64,000 nucleotides of DNA from Phocoena phocoena (GCF_963924675.1 NC_089219.1:146588288-146652287); one strand, 5' to 3'; positions 20,787-33,010 are shown, counted from the stretch's first letter. Numbers and translations are program-made. Notes: generated by a model from the letters alone, not told the origin.

Positions 20787-23389
20787 AAAAATCTTTATTG
20801 CAGTATAATTGCTTTACAATGTTGTGTTAGTTTCTGCTGTATAACAAAGTGAATCAGCTGTATGTATACATATATCACCGTATCTCCTCCCTCTTGTGTC
20901 TCCCTCCCACCTTCCCTATCCCACCACTCTGGTGGTCACAAAGCATCGAGCTGATCTCCCTGTGCTATGCGGCTGCTTCCCACTAGCTATCTGTCTTACG
21001 TTTGGTAGTGTATATATGTCCATGACACTCTCTCACTTCACCCCAGCTTACGCTTCCCACTCCCCATGTCCTCAAGTCCATTCTCTATGTCTGCGTCTTT
21101 ATTCCTGTCCTGCCCCTAGGTTCTTCAGAACCTTCTTTTTTTTTTTTTTTATTCCATACATATACGTTAGCACACGGTATTTGTTTTTCTCTTTCTGACT
21201 TACTTTACTCTGTATGGCAGACTTTAGGTCCACCCACCTCACTACAAAAAACTCAATTTCATTTCTTTTTATGGCTGAGAAATATTGCATTGTATATATG
21301 TGCCACATGTCCTTTATCCCTTCATCTGTCAATGGACACTTAGGTTGCTTCCATGTCCTGGCTATTATAAATAGTGCTGCAGTGAAAATTGTGGTACATG
21401 ACTCTTTTTGAATTATGGTTTTCTCAGGGTATATGCCCAGTAGTGGGATAGCTGGGTCGTATGGTAGTTCTATTTTTAGTTTTTTAAGGAACCTCCATAC
21501 TGTTCTCCATAGTGGCTGTATCAATTTGCATTCTCACCAAGAGTGGAAGAGGGTTCCCTTTTCTCCACACCCTCTCCAGCATTTATTGTTTGTAGACTTT
21601 TTGAGGATGGCCATTCGGACCTGTGTGAGGTGATACCTCACTGTAGTTTCAATTTGCATTTCTCTAATGATTAGTGATGTTGCGCATCCTTTCATGTGTC
21701 TGTTGGCAATCTGTATGTCTTCTTTGGAGAAATGTCAATTTAGGTCTTCTCCCATTTTTGGGTAGGGTTATTTGTTCTCTTCATATTGAGCTACATGAGC
21801 TGCTTGTAAATTTTAGAGATAAACTCTTTGTCAGTTGCTTCCTTTGTGAGTATTTTCTCCCATTCTGAGTGTTGTCTTTTCATCTTGTTTATGGTTTCCT
21901 TTGCTGTGCTGAAGCTTTTAAGTTTCATTAGGTCCCATTTCCTTATTTTTGTTTTTATTTCCATTTCTCTCAGAGGTGGGCCAAAAGGGATCTTGCTGTG
22001 ATTTATGTCATAGAGTGTTCTGCCTATGTTTTCCTCTATGAGTTTTATAGTGTCTGGGTTACATTTAGGTCTTTAATCCATTTTGAGTTTATTTTTGTGT
22101 ATGGTGTCAAAGAGTGTTCTAATTTCATTCTTTCACATGTAGCTGTCCAGTTTTCCCGGCACCACTTATTGAAGAGGCTGTCTTTTCTCCACTGTATATT
22201 CTTGCCTCCTTTATCAAAAATAAGGTGACCATAGGTGCATGGGTTTACCTCTGGGCTTTCTATCCTGTTCCATTGATCTATGTTACTGTTTTTGTGCCAG
22301 TACCATACTGTCTTGATTACTGTAGCTTTGTAGTATAGTCTGAATTCAGGGAGCCTGATTCCTCCAGCTCTGTTTTTCTTTGTCAAGATTGCTTTGGTTA
22401 TTTGGGATCTTTTGTGTTTCCATACAAATTGTAAAATTTTCTGTTCTAGTTCTTTGAAAAATGCCATTGGTAATTTGATAGGGACTGCATTGAATCTGTA
22501 GTTTGCTTTGGGTAGTATAGTCATTTTCAAAATATTGATTCTTCCAATCCAGGAACATGGTATATGTCTCCATCTGTTTGAGTCGTCTTTGATTTCTTTC
22601 ATCAGTATCTTATAGTTTTCTGCATACAGGTTTTTTGTCTCCTTAGGGAGGTTTATTCCTAGGTATTTTATTATTTTTGTTGCAATGGTAAATGGGATTG
22701 TTTCCTTAATTTCTCTTTCTGATCTTTCATTATTAGTGTATAGGAATCCAAGAGATTTCTGTGTATTAATTTTGTATTTGCAACTTTACTAAATTCGTTG
22801 ATTAGCTCTAGTAGTTATCTGGTAGCATCTTTAGGACTTTCTATGTATAGTATCATGTCATCTGCATACCGTGATGACTTTACTTCTTCTTTTCCAATTT
22901 GTATTCCTTTCATTTCTTTTTCTTCTCTGATTGCCGTGGCTAGGACTTCAAAAACAATGTTGAATAATAGTGGTGAGAGTGGACACCCTTGTATTGTTTC
23001 TGATCTTAGAGGAAATGCTCTCAGTTTTTCACCATTGAAAACAATGTTTGCTGTGGGCTTGTCATATATGGCCTTTATTATGTTGAGGTAAGTTCCCTCT
23101 ATGCCTACTTTCTGGAGGGTTTTTATCATAAATGTGTGTTGAATTTTGTCAAAAGCTTTTTCTGCATCTATTGAGATTATCATATGGTTTTTCTCCTTCA
23201 ATTTGTTAATATGGTGTATCACGTTGATTGATTTGTGTATATTGAAGAATCCTTGCATCTCTGGGATAAACTCCACTTGATCATGGTGTATGATCCTTTT
23301 AGTGTGCTGTTGGATTCTGTTTCCTAATATTTTGTTGAGGGTTTTTTGCATCTGTGTTCATCAGTGATTTTGGCCTGTTGTTTTCTTTA
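20787..23389 (-). pseudogene. Segment O: L1 3' UTR and ORF2 3' half, decayed
   Basis: Open pieces at 21099-21524 (C-terminus), 22045-22602 and 22815-23351 (reverse transcriptase with [10 protein letters not shown] in place of FADD) are separated by frameshifts and stops. The ORF2 stop is replaced by an oligo(A) tract (plus-strand T run 21136-21150). It is more diverged than C and A and stops at the SINE. The poly(A) tail is nearly lost. Confidence 0.85.
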
Positions 23390-23736
23390 TTATTATTATT
23401 TTATTTATTTATTTATGGCTGTGTTGGGTCTTCATTGCTGTACACGGGCTTTCTCTAGTTGTGGCGAGTGGGGGCTACTCTTCGTTGTGGTGCATGGCTT
23501 CTCATTGCAGTGGCTTCTCTTGTTGTGGAGCACGGGCTGTAGGCACGCGGCTTCAGTAGTTGTAGCACGTGGGCTCAGTAGTTGTGGTTCATGGGCTCTA
23601 GAGCACTGGCTCAGTAGTTGTGGCACATGGACTTAGTTGCTCCGTGGCCTGTGGGATCTTCCCCAACCGGGGCTCAAACCCGTGTCCCCTGCATTGGCAG
23701 GTGGATTCTTAACCACTGTGCCACCAGGGAAGCCCT
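23390..23736 (-). mobile_element. CHR-1-like SINE at an ORF2 deletion
   Basis: A full CHR-1-like unit: tail TTATTATTATT/TTTATTTATTT on the left, tRNA-like head complement ACCACTGTGCCACCAGGGAAG on the right. L1 flanks do not meet: compared with element A, about 575 bp of ORF2 (A positions about 8675-9250) are missing. No TSD is visible. Confidence 0.85.
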
Positions 23737-25309
23737 GGGTTTTTTGTTGTTGATACTTCTTTTTTCTGTAATTGCGTTACTTTTGTAAGGTTAGGTTGTT
23801 TATTTGAGATTTTTCTTGTTTCTTGAGGTAGGATTTCATAGCTATAAACTTCCCTCTTAGAACTGCTTTTGCTGCCTCCCATAGGGTTTGGGTCATTGTG
23901 TTTTCATTGTCATTTGTTTCTAAGTATCTTTAGATTTCCTCAGTGATCTCTTGGTTATTTAGTAGCATATTGTTTAGCATCCATGTGTTTGTATTTTTTA
24001 CAGTTTTGTCCTGTTAATTGATATCTAGTCTATAGTGTTGTGGTCAGAAAAGGTACTTGATACAATTTCAATTTTTTTTTAATGTACCAAAGCTTGATTT
24101 GTGACCCAAGGTATGATTTATCCTGGAAATGTTCCATGAGCATTCTGAGAAGAAAGTGTATTCTGTTGTTTTTGGATGGAATGTCCTATAAATATCAATT
24201 AAATCCATCTTGTTTAATGTGTCATTTAAAGCTTGTTTTTCCTTATTTATTTGTATTTTAGATGGTCTGTCCATTGGTGAAAGTGGGGTGTTAAAGTCCC
24301 CTACTTTTATTGTGTTACTGTTGATTTCCCCTTTTATGGCTGTTAGCATTTGCCTTATGTATTGAGGTGCTCTTATGTTGGGAGCATAAATATTTACAAT
24401 TGTTATAGCTTCTTCTTGGATCGATCCCTTGATCATTATGTACTGTCCTTCTTTGTCTCTTGTAATAGTCTTTATTTTAAATTTTATTTTGTTTGAGAAT
24501 TGCTACTGCAGCTTTCTTTTGATTTCTATTTGCATGGAATATTTTTTTCCATCCCCTCACTTTCAGTCTGTATGTGTCCCTAGGTCTGAAGTGGGTTGCT
24601 TGTAGACAGCATATATACTGGTCTTGTTTTTGTGTCCATACAGCCAGTCTATATCTTTTGGTTGGAGCATTTAATCCATTTACATTTAAGGTAATTATTG
24701 ATATGTATGTTCCTATTCCCATTTTCTTAATTGTTTTGGGTTTGTTATTGTAGGTGTTTTCCTCCTCTCGTGTTTCTCGTGTTCCTTTAGCATTTTTTGT
24801 AAAGCTTGTTTGGTGGTGCTGAACTCTCTCAGCTTTTGCTTGTCTGTAAAGGTTTTAATTTCTCCATCAAATCTGAATGAGATCCTTGCTGGGTAGAGTA
24901 ATCTTGGTTGTAGGTTTTTCTCCTTCATCACTTTAAATATGTCCTGCCAGTCCCTTCTGGCTTGCAGAGTTTCTGCTGAAAGATCAGCTGTTAACCTTAT
25001 GGGGATTCCCTTGTGTGTTATTTGTTGTTTTTCCCTTGCTGCTTTTAATATGTTTTCTTTGTACTTAATTTTTGACAGTTCGATTAATATGTGTCTTGGC
25101 GTGTTTCTCCTTGGATTTATCCTGTATGGGACTCTCTGTGCTTCCTGGACTTAACTATTTCCTTTCCCATATTAGGGAAGTTTTCAACTATAATCTCTTC
25201 AAATATTTTCTCAGTCCCTTTCTTTTTCTCTTCTTCTTCTGGAACCCCTATAATTCGAATGTTGGTGTATTTAGTGTTGTCCCAGAGGTCTCTGAGATTG
25301 TCCTCAGTT
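23737..25309 (-). pseudogene. Segment B: ORF2 5' part and ORF1 3' part, broken
   Basis: Holds the endonuclease region in two pieces (24068-24436 and 24477-24722, start MGIGTYISI) separated by a small deletion, then the end of ORF1 (24713-24931 carries the FRFDGEIKTFTDKQKL region) continuing to 25309, where element C interrupts it. The ORF1 frame itself has indels. It is closer to D and A than segment O is. Confidence 0.8.
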
Positions 25310-28300
25310 TTTTTTTTTTAAACATCTTTATTGGGGTATAATTGCTTTACAATGGTGTGTTAGTTTCTGCTTTATAACAGAGTGAATCAGTTATACATAT
25401 ACATATGTTCCCATATGTCTTCCCTCTTGCGTCTCCCTCCCTCCCACTCTCCTTATCCCACCCCTCCAGGCTGTCACAAAGCACCGAGCTAATATCCTGT
25501 GCCTTGCGGCTGCTTCCCCCTAGCTATCTACCTTACTATGTTTGTTAGTGTGTATATGTCCATGACTCTCTCTCACCCTGTCAAAGCTCACCCTTCACCC
25601 TCCCCATATCCTCAAGTCCGTTCTCCAGTAGGTCTGTGTCTTTATTCCTGTCTTACCCCTAGGTTCTTCATGACATTTTTTTCCCTTAAATTCCATATAT
25701 ATGTGTTAGCATACGGTATTTGTCGTTTTCCTTCTGACTTACTTCACTCTGAATGACAGACTCTAGGTCTATCCATCTCATTACAAATAGCTCAATTTCA
25801 TTTCTTTTTAAGGCTGAGTAATATTCCATTGTATATATGTGCCACATCTTCTTTATCCATTCATCCGATGATGGGCGCTTAGGTTGTTTCCATCTCCGGG
25901 CTATTGTAAATAGAGCTGCAATGAACATTTTGGTACCTGACTCTTTTTGAATTTTGGTTTTCTCAGGGTATATGCCCATAGTGGTATTGCTGGGTCATAT
26001 GGTAATTCTATTTGTAGTTTTTTAAAAAACCTCCATACTGTTCTCCATAGTGGCCGAACCAATTCACATTCCCACCAGCAGTGCAAGAGTGTTCCCTTTT
26101 CTCCACACCCTCTCCAACATTTATTGTTTCTAGATTTTTTGATGATGGCCATTCTGACTGTTGTGAGATGATATCTCATTGTAGTTTTGATTTGCATTTC
26201 TCTAATGATTAATGATGTTGAGCATTCTTTCATGTGTTTGTTGGCATTGTGTATATCTTCTTTGGAGAAATGTCTATTTAGGTCTTCTGCCCATTTTTGG
26301 ATTGGGTTCTTTGTATTTTTGTTATTGAGCTGCATGAGCTGCTTGTAAATTTTGGAGATTAATCCTTTGTCAGTTGCTTCATCTGCAAATATTTTCTCCC
26401 ATTCTGAGGGTTGTCTTTTGGTCTGGTTTATGGTTTCCTTTGCTGTGCAAAAGCTTTGAAGTTTCATTAGGTTCCATTTCTTTATTTTTGTTTTTATTTC
26501 CATTTCTCTAGGAGGTGGGTCAAAAAGGATCTTGCTGTGATTTATGTCATAGCGTGTTCTGCCTATGTTTTCCTCTAAGAGTTTGATAGTTTCTGGCCTT
26601 ACATTTAGGTCTTTAATCCATTTTGAGCTTATTTTTGTGTATAGTGTTAGGGAGTGATCTAATCTCATACTTTTACATGTACCTGTCCAGTTTTCCCAGC
26701 ACCATTTATTGAAGAGGCTGTCCTTTCTCCACTGTACATTCCTGCCACCTTTATCAAAGATAAGGTGTCCATATGTGCGTGGGTTTATCTCTGGGATTTC
26801 TATCCTGTTCCATTGATCTATCTTTCTGTTTTTGTGCCAGTACCATACTGTTTTGATTACTGTAGCTTTGTAGTATAGTCTGAATTCAGGGAGCCTGATT
26901 CCTCCAGCTCCTTTTTTCGTTCTCAAGATTGCTTTGGCTATTCGGGGTCTTTGTGTTTCCATACAAATTGCGAAATTTTTTGTTCTAGTTCTGTGAAAAA
27001 TGCCAGTGGTAGTTTGATAGGGATTGCATTGAATCTGTAGATTGCTTTGGGTAGTAGAGTCATTTTCACAATGTTGATTCTTCCTATCCAAGAACACGGT
27101 ATATCTCTCCATCTATTTGTATCATCTTTAATTTCTTTCATCAGTGTCTTATAATTTTCTGCATACAGGTCTTTCATCTCCTTAGGTAGGTTTATTCCTA
27201 GATATTTTATTCTTTTTGTTGCAATGGTAAATGGGAGTGTTTTCTTGACTTCGCTTTCAGATTTTTCATCATTAGTATATAGGAATGCCAGAGATTTCTG
27301 TGCATTAATTTTGTATCCTGCTATTTTACCAAATTCATTGATTAGCTCTAGTAGTTTTTCGTAGCATCTTTAGGATTTTCTATGTATAGTATCATGTCAT
27401 CTGCAAACAGTGACAGCTTTACTTCTTCTTTTCCGATTTGGATTCCTTTTATTTCCTTTTCTTCTCTGATTGCTGTGGCTAAAACTTCCAAAACTATGTT
27501 GAATAAGAGTGGTGAGAGTGGGCAACCTTGTCTTGTTCCTGATCTTAGTGGAAATGCTTTCAGTTTTTCACCATTGAGGATGATGTTTGCTGTGGGCTTG
27601 TCATATATGGCCTTTATTATGTTGAGGAAAGTTCCCTCTATGCCTACTTTCTGGAGGGTTTTTATCATAAATGGGTGTTGAATTTTGTCGAAAGCTTTCT
27701 CTGCATCTATTGAGATGATCATATGGTTTTTCTCCTTCAATTTGTTAATATGGTTTATCACATTGATTGATTTGCATATATTGAAGAATCCTTGCATTCC
27801 TGGAATAGACCCCACTTGATCATGGTGTATGATCCTTTTAATGTGCTGTTGGATTCTGTTTGCTAGTATTTTGTTGAGGATTTTTGCATCTATGTTCATC
27901 AGTGATATTGGCCTGTAGTTTTCTTTCTTTGTGACATCCTTGTCTGGTTTTGGTATCAAGGTGATGGTGGCCTCGTAGAAGGAATTTGGGAGTGTTCTTC
28001 CCTCTGCTATATTTTGGAAGAGTTCGAGAAGGATAGGTGTTAGCTCTTCTCTAAACGTTTGATAGAATTCACCTGTGAAGCCATCTGGTGCTGGGATTTT
28101 GTTTGTTGGAAGATTTTTAATCACAGTTTCAATTTCAGTGCTTGTGATTGGTCTGTTCATATTTTCTATTTCTTCCTGATTCAGTCTTGGCAGGTTGTGC
28201 ATTTCTAAGAATTTGTCCATTTCTTCCAGATTGTCCATTTTATTGGCATAGAGTTGCTTGTAGTAATCTCTCATGATTTTTTTTATTTCTGCAGTGTCAG

Positions 28301-28455
28301 TTGTTACTTCTCCTTTCTCATTTCTAATTCTATTGATGTGAGTCTTCTCCCTTTTTTTCTTGATGAGTCTTGCTAGTGGTTTATCTATTTTGTTTATCTT
28401 CTCAAAGAACCAGCTTTTAGTTTTATTGATCTTTGCTATCATTTCCTTCATTTCT
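25310..28455 (-). mobile_element. 5'-truncated L1 (element C) inserted in ORF1 of B
   Basis: It has its own 3' UTR and T-tail (25308-25319) and reaches upstream to about ORF2 residue 350, where it stops. TTGTCCTCAGTT flanks it at 25298-25309 and 28456-28467. Removing C plus one TSD copy joins the B ORF1 exactly as in A (about 10838) and D (about 61948). Confidence 0.9.
25686..28455 (-). pseudogene. ORF2 remnant of C (RT and C-terminal domain)
   Basis: Residues from about 350 to the end are present in four overlapping open pieces (27348-28455, 26938-27177, 25901-27112, 25686-25979). Single-base indels compared with A explain the breaks: near 27358, near 26950 (T run) and near 25978. The FADD box ([10 protein letters not shown]) and the Cys/His cluster are still readable. 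Close to A in sequence, so relatively young. Confidence 0.85.
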
Positions 28456-28667
28456 TTGTCCTCAGTTCTTTTCATTCTTTTTTCTTTATTCTGCTTTGCA
28501 GTAGTTATTTCCACTATTTTATCTTCCAGGTCACTTAAACATTCTTCTGCCTCAGTTATTCTGCTACTGATTCCTTCTAGAGAATTTTTAATTTCATTTA
28601 TTGTGCTGTGCATCGTTGCTTGTTTCCTCTTTAGTTCTCCTAGGTCTTTGTTAAGTAATTCTTGCAT
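27348..28667 (-). CDS. Chimeric ORF: B ORF1 coiled coil fused to C reverse transcriptase
   Basis: A 439-codon open frame. Its first 70 or so residues (from [20 protein letters not shown] to KRMKRTED) are the coiled coil of B ORF1; the rest (from [16 protein letters not shown]) is the linker and reverse transcriptase of C, including [10 protein letters not shown]. The junction is the C insertion point at 28456-28467. It ends at a frameshift near 27358, before the RT thumb and C-terminal region. It lacks the N-terminus of ORF1 (frameshift near 28697) and has no evident promoter except the B 5' UTR. Probably an accident of insertion, not a selected gene. Confidence 0.5.
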   Translation of the reverse strand: MQELLNKDLGELKRKQATMHSTINEIKNSLEGISSRITEAEECLSDLEDKIVEITTAKQNKEKRMKRTEDKEMKEMIAKINKTKSWFFEKINKIDKPLARLIKKKREKTHINRIRNEKGEVTTDTAEIKKIMRDYYKQLYANKMDNLEEMDKFLEMHNLPRLNQEEIENMNRPITSTEIETVIKNLPTNKIPAPDGFTGEFYQTFREELTPILLELFQNIAEGRTLPNSFYEATITLIPKPDKDVTKKENYRPISLMNIDAKILNKILANRIQQHIKRIIHHDQVGSIPGMQGFFNICKSINVINHINKLKEKNHMIISIDAEKAFDKIQHPFMIKTLQKVGIEGTFLNIIKAIYDKPTANIILNGEKLKAFPLRSGTRQGCPLSPLLFNIVLEVLATAIREEKEIKGIQIGKEEVKLSLFADDMILYIENPKDATKNY

Positions 28668-30825
28668 TTTCTCTATTCTATTTCCAAGATTTTGGATATC
28701 TTTACTATCATTATTCTGAATTCTTTTTCAGGTAGACTGCCTATTTCCTCTTCATTTGTTAGGTCTGGTGGGTTTTTATCTTGCTCTTTCATCTGCTCTG
28801 TGTTTTTCTGTCTTCTCATTTTGCTTATCTTACTGTGTTTAGGGTCTCCTTTTTGCAGGCTGCAGGTTCGTAGTTCCCGTTGTTTTTGGTGTCTGTCCCC
28901 AGTGGCTAAAGTTGGTTCAGTGGGTTGTGTAGGCTTCCTGGTGGAGGGGACTAGTGCCTGTGTTCTGGTGGATGAGGCTGTACCTTGTCTTTCTCGTGGG
29001 CAGGTCCACGTCTGGTGGTGTGTTTTGGGGTGTCTGTGGCCTTATTATGATTTTAGGCAGCCTCTCTGCTAATGGGTGGGGTTGTGTTCCTGTCTTGCTA
29101 GTTGTTTGGCATAGGGTGTCCAGCACTGTAGCTTGCTGGTCATTGAGTGAAGCTGTGTGTTGGTGTTGAGATGGAGATCTCTGGGAGATTTTCACCGTTT
29201 GTTATTACGTGGAGCTGGGAGGTCTCTTGTGGACCAGTGTCCTGAAGTTGGGTCTCCCACCTCAGAGGCACAGCAGTGACTCCTGGCTGCAGCACCAAGA
29301 GCCTTTCATCCACGTGGCTCAGAATAAAAGGGAGAAAAAGTACAAAGAAAGAAAGAGAGAAAGAAAGAAAGAAAGAAAGAAAGAAATGAAAGAAAGAAAG
29401 AGAGAAAGAAAGAAAGAAAGAGGATAAAATAAAATAAGATAAAATAAAGTTATTAAAATAAAAATTAATTTTTAAGAAAAAATATTTTTTAAGTAAAAAA
29501 AAAAAAACGGATGGACAGAACCCTATGACAAATAGTGAAAGCAAAGCTATACAGACAAAATCTCACACAGAAGCATACACATACACACTCACAAAAAGAG
29601 GAAAAGGGGAAAAAATAATAAATCTTGCTCTCCAAATCCACCTCCTCAATTTGGGATGATTCGTTGTCTATTCATGTATTCCACAGATGCAGGGTATATC
29701 AAGTTGATTGTGGAGATTTAATCTGCTGCTCCTGAGGCTGCTGGGAGAGATTTCCCTTTCTCTTTGTTCACACAGCTCCCGGGGCTCAGCTTTGAATTTG
29801 GCCCCGCCTCTGCTTGTAGGTCGCTGGAGGGCGTCTGTTCTTTGCTCAGACAGGATGGAGTTAAAGGAGCCGCTGATTCGGGGGCTCTGGCTCACTCAGG
29901 CCAGGGTAAGGGAGGGGTACGGATGCAAGGCGAGCCTGCGGTGACAGAGGCCGGCGTGACGTTGCACCAGCCTGGGGCGCGCTGTGCATTCTCCTGGGGA
30001 AGTTGTTCCTGGATCCCGGGACACTGGCAGTGGCGGGCTGCACAGGCTCCCTGGAAGAGGGGTGTGGATAGTGACCTGTGCTCACACACAGGCTTCTTGG
30101 TGGCAGCAGCAGCAGCCTTAGCATCTCATGCCCGTCTCTGGGGTCCGCGTTGTTAGCCGCGGCTTGCGCTCGTCTCTGGAGCTCCTTTAAGCAGCGCTTT
30201 TAATTCCCTCTCGTCGCGCACCAGGAAACAAAGAGGGAAGAAAAAGTCTCTTGCGTCTTCAGCAGCTCCAGACTTTTCCCCGGACTCCCTCCCGGCCAGC
30301 TGTGGCGCACTAGCCCCTTCAGGCTGTGATCACGCCACCAGTCCTCTCCCTGTGATCCAACGGAAGCCCGAGCCTCAGCTCCAAGCCCCCGCTTGGCCCA
30401 GCAGGTGAGCAGACAAGCCTCTAGGGTTGGTGAGTGCCAGTCGGCACCGATCCTCTGTGCAGGAATCTCTCCGCTTTGCCCTCTGCACCCCTGTTGCTGT
30501 GCTCTCCTCCGCGGCTCCGAAGCTCCCCCCTCCGCCACCCGCAGCCTCTGCCTGCGAAGGGGCTTCCTAGTGTGTGGAAACCTTTCCTCCTTCACAGCTC
30601 CCTCCCAGTGGTGTGGGTCCCGTCCCTATTCTTTTGTCTCTGTTTATTCTTTTGCCCTACCCAGGTACATGGGGGGTTTCTTGCCTTTTGGGAGGTCTGA
30701 GGTCTTCTGCCAGCGTTCAGTGGGTGTTCTACAGTAGTTGTTCCATGTGTAGATGTATTTCTGATGTGTCTGTGGGGAGGAAGGTGATTTCCGCGTCTTA
30801 CTCTTCCGCCATCTTCACCCTCTCT
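28456..30825 (-). mobile_element. Segment B continued: ORF1 5' part and complete 5' UTR
   Basis: ORF1 runs from its start at 28819 down to the C insertion, with a 2-bp deletion near 28697 compared with A. The 5' UTR has a conserved uORF (28917-29195), a short GAAA tract (29340-29425), one 285-bp-type unit, a GC-rich part with fewer CpGs than A, and a YY1-type motif at 30806-30815. Confidence 0.85.
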
Positions 30826-32784
30826 CCTATTTCCTCTTCATTTGTTAGGTCTGGTGGGTTTTTACTTTGCTCCTTCATCTGCTGCGTATTTCTCTGTCTT
30901 CTCATTTTGCTTATCTTACTGTGTTTGGGGTCTCCTTTTCTCAGGCTGCAGGTTCGTAGCTCCCGCTGTTTTTGGTGTCTGCCCCCAGTGGGTGAGGTTG
31001 GTTCAGTGGGTTGTGTAGGCTTCCTGGTGGAGGGGACTGACTGTTGCCTGTGTTTTGGTGGATGAGACTGGATCTTGTCTTTCTGAGTGGCAGGACCACA
31101 TCCGGTGGTGTGTTTTGGGGTGTCTGTGAACTTATTATGATTTTGTGCAGCCTCTCTGCTAATGCATGGGGTTGTGTTCATGTCTTGTTAGTTGTTTGGC
31201 ATAGGGTGTCCAGCACTGGAGCTTGCTGGTCGTTGAGTGAAGCTGGGTCTTAGCGTTGAGACGGAGATCTCTGGGAGAGCTCTTGCCAATATTACGTGGG
31301 GCCAGGAGGTCTCTGGTGGACCAATATCTTGAACTTGGTTCTCCCACCTCAGAGGCTCAGGCCTGACACCCGACCGGAGCACCACAGCCGTATGGTTCAG
31401 AAGAAAATGGACAAAAGAAAGAAAGAAAAATAAAATAAAATAAACTTATTAAAATAAAAAAATATATTATTAAAATAAAAAAAATTAAAAAGTAATTTAT
31501 AGAAAGAGGAGAGCAACCAAACTAATAAACAAATCCACCAATGATAACGAGTGCTACAAACTAAACTAAGATAAACATATAACTCAGAAACTAGTCAGTC
31601 ACATACAGCAAACCCCAAGTCTACAGTTGCTCCCAAAGTCTACTTCCTCAATTTTGGGATGATTCATTGTCTATTCAGGTATTCCACAGACGCAGTGTAC
31701 ATCAAGTTGATTGTGGAGATTTAATCCACTGCTCCTGGGGTTCAGCTTTGGATTTGGCCCCACCTCTGCGTGTAGGTCACCCTCTGGCATCTGTTCTTCG
31801 CCCAGAGAGGAGGGGGTTAATGGAGTGGCTCATTAGGGGGCTCTGACTCACTCAGGCCGGGGGGAGGGAGGGGTACGGATGTGGGGCGATCCTGTGGCGG
31901 CAGTGGCTGGCATGACATTGCAACAGCCTGAGGCAAACCGTGTGTTCTCCTGGGGAAGTTGTCCCTGCATCACGGGACCCTGCCAGTGGCGGGTTGCACA
32001 GGCTCTCGGGAGGGGAGGTGTGGATAGTGACCTGTGCTTGCACACAGGCTACTTGTTGGCTGCAGTAGCAGCCTTAGCGTTTCACGCCCATCTCTGGTGT
32101 CCACGCTGATAGCTGCGGCTCACGCCCGTCTCTGGAGCTCGTTTAGGTGGTGCTCTGAATATCCAATATTGGGGTGCATCCCAAAACAATGGTCTCTTGC
32201 CTCTTAGACATGTCCAGACTTTTTCCTGGACTCCATCCTGGCTAGCTGTGGTGCACTAGCCCCCTTCAGGCTGTGTTCACGCAGCCAACCCCAGTCCTCT
32301 CCCTGGTATCCGACCTCCGAAGCCCGAGCCTCAGCTCCCAGCCTGCACCCACCCCGGCGGGTGAGGAGAGAAGCCTCTCGGGCTTGTGAGTGCTGGTCAG
32401 CACCTATCTATGTGGGAGTCTCTCCGCTTTGCCCTCCGCACACCTGTTGCTGCGCTCTCCTCCATGGCTCTAAGCTCCCCCCGCATCTGCCCCCTGTCTC
32501 CACCCGTGAAGGGGCTTCCTAGTGTGTGGAAACGTTTCCTCCTTCACAGCTCCCTCCCAGAGGTGCAGGTCCCGTCCCTATTCTTTTGTCTCTGTTAACT
32601 CTTTTTTCTTTTGTCCTACCCAGGTACGTGAGGAGTTTCTTGCCTTTTGGGAAGTCTGAGGTCTTCTGCCAGCGTTCAGTAGGTGTTCTGTAGGAGTTGT
32701 TCCACATGTAGATGTATTTTTGATGTATTTGTGGAGAGGAAGGTGATCTCCACTTCTTACTCCTCCGCCATCTTGAAGGTCCTC
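30826..32784 (-). mobile_element. Segment E: second ORF1 start and second 5' UTR
   Basis: Begins inside ORF1 at about codon 28 (CCTATTTCCTCTTCATTTGT) and runs through MRRQRNTQQM to a YY1-type motif at 32765-32774. Strong CpG decay indicates greater age than A or B. An upstream ATG gives a 127-codon frame (30798-31181) with a 90-residue extension in frame with the ORF1 start, cut off at the B junction. Probably the 5' end of the outer element whose 3' end is segment O. Confidence 0.75.
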
Positions 32785-33010
32785 TGAACACAATTTAATT
32801 CTTTACAAAATTTGCTTTGATATCTTTGATTTCTATATATAAAATCTGGGCCCACTTGGGATCATTGCCTATTGACTTCTTTTCCTCCTGAGTGGGTCAT
32901 GCTTTCCTGTTTTTTTGTACAGCTAATAATGTTTGGTTGAAAACCGAAGATTGTAGATAATACATTGTAGCCATGCTGGATACTCATAGTTTTCTAAGGA
33001 TTGTTGGGTT
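32785..33010 (-). mobile_element. Ancient L1 relic, right of the composite L1
   Basis: Starts with the right TSD copy (32785-32798) and continues the relic broken at 20786, e.g. ATTGACTTCTTTTCCTCCTG and TTGAAAACCGAAGATTGTAG phrases. Confidence 0.55.

Larger units (their letters stand above)
20787..32784 (-). mobile_element. Composite, nested L1 cluster (O/E, B, C)
   Basis: About 12 kb of minus-strand L1 flanked as a whole by one TSD. It contains one ORF2 3' half (20787-23389), a SINE, an ORF2 5' part plus ORF1 (23737-25309), a 5'-truncated L1 (C, to 28455), the rest of that ORF1 and a full 5' UTR (to 30825), then a second ORF1 start and second 5' UTR (30826-32784). Two 3' ends and two 5' ends are present. 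A simple history is an L1 inserted into an older L1, a third truncated L1 inserted into the second, and a deletion near 23.39 kb. Confidence 0.75.

Noticed and set aside
25308..30825. One L1 with an internal deletion from ORF2 into ORF1
   Set aside because: The flanking TTGTCCTCAGTT duplication shows that 25310-28455 is a separate truncated L1 inserted in ORF1 of B, which explains the odd join without a deletion.
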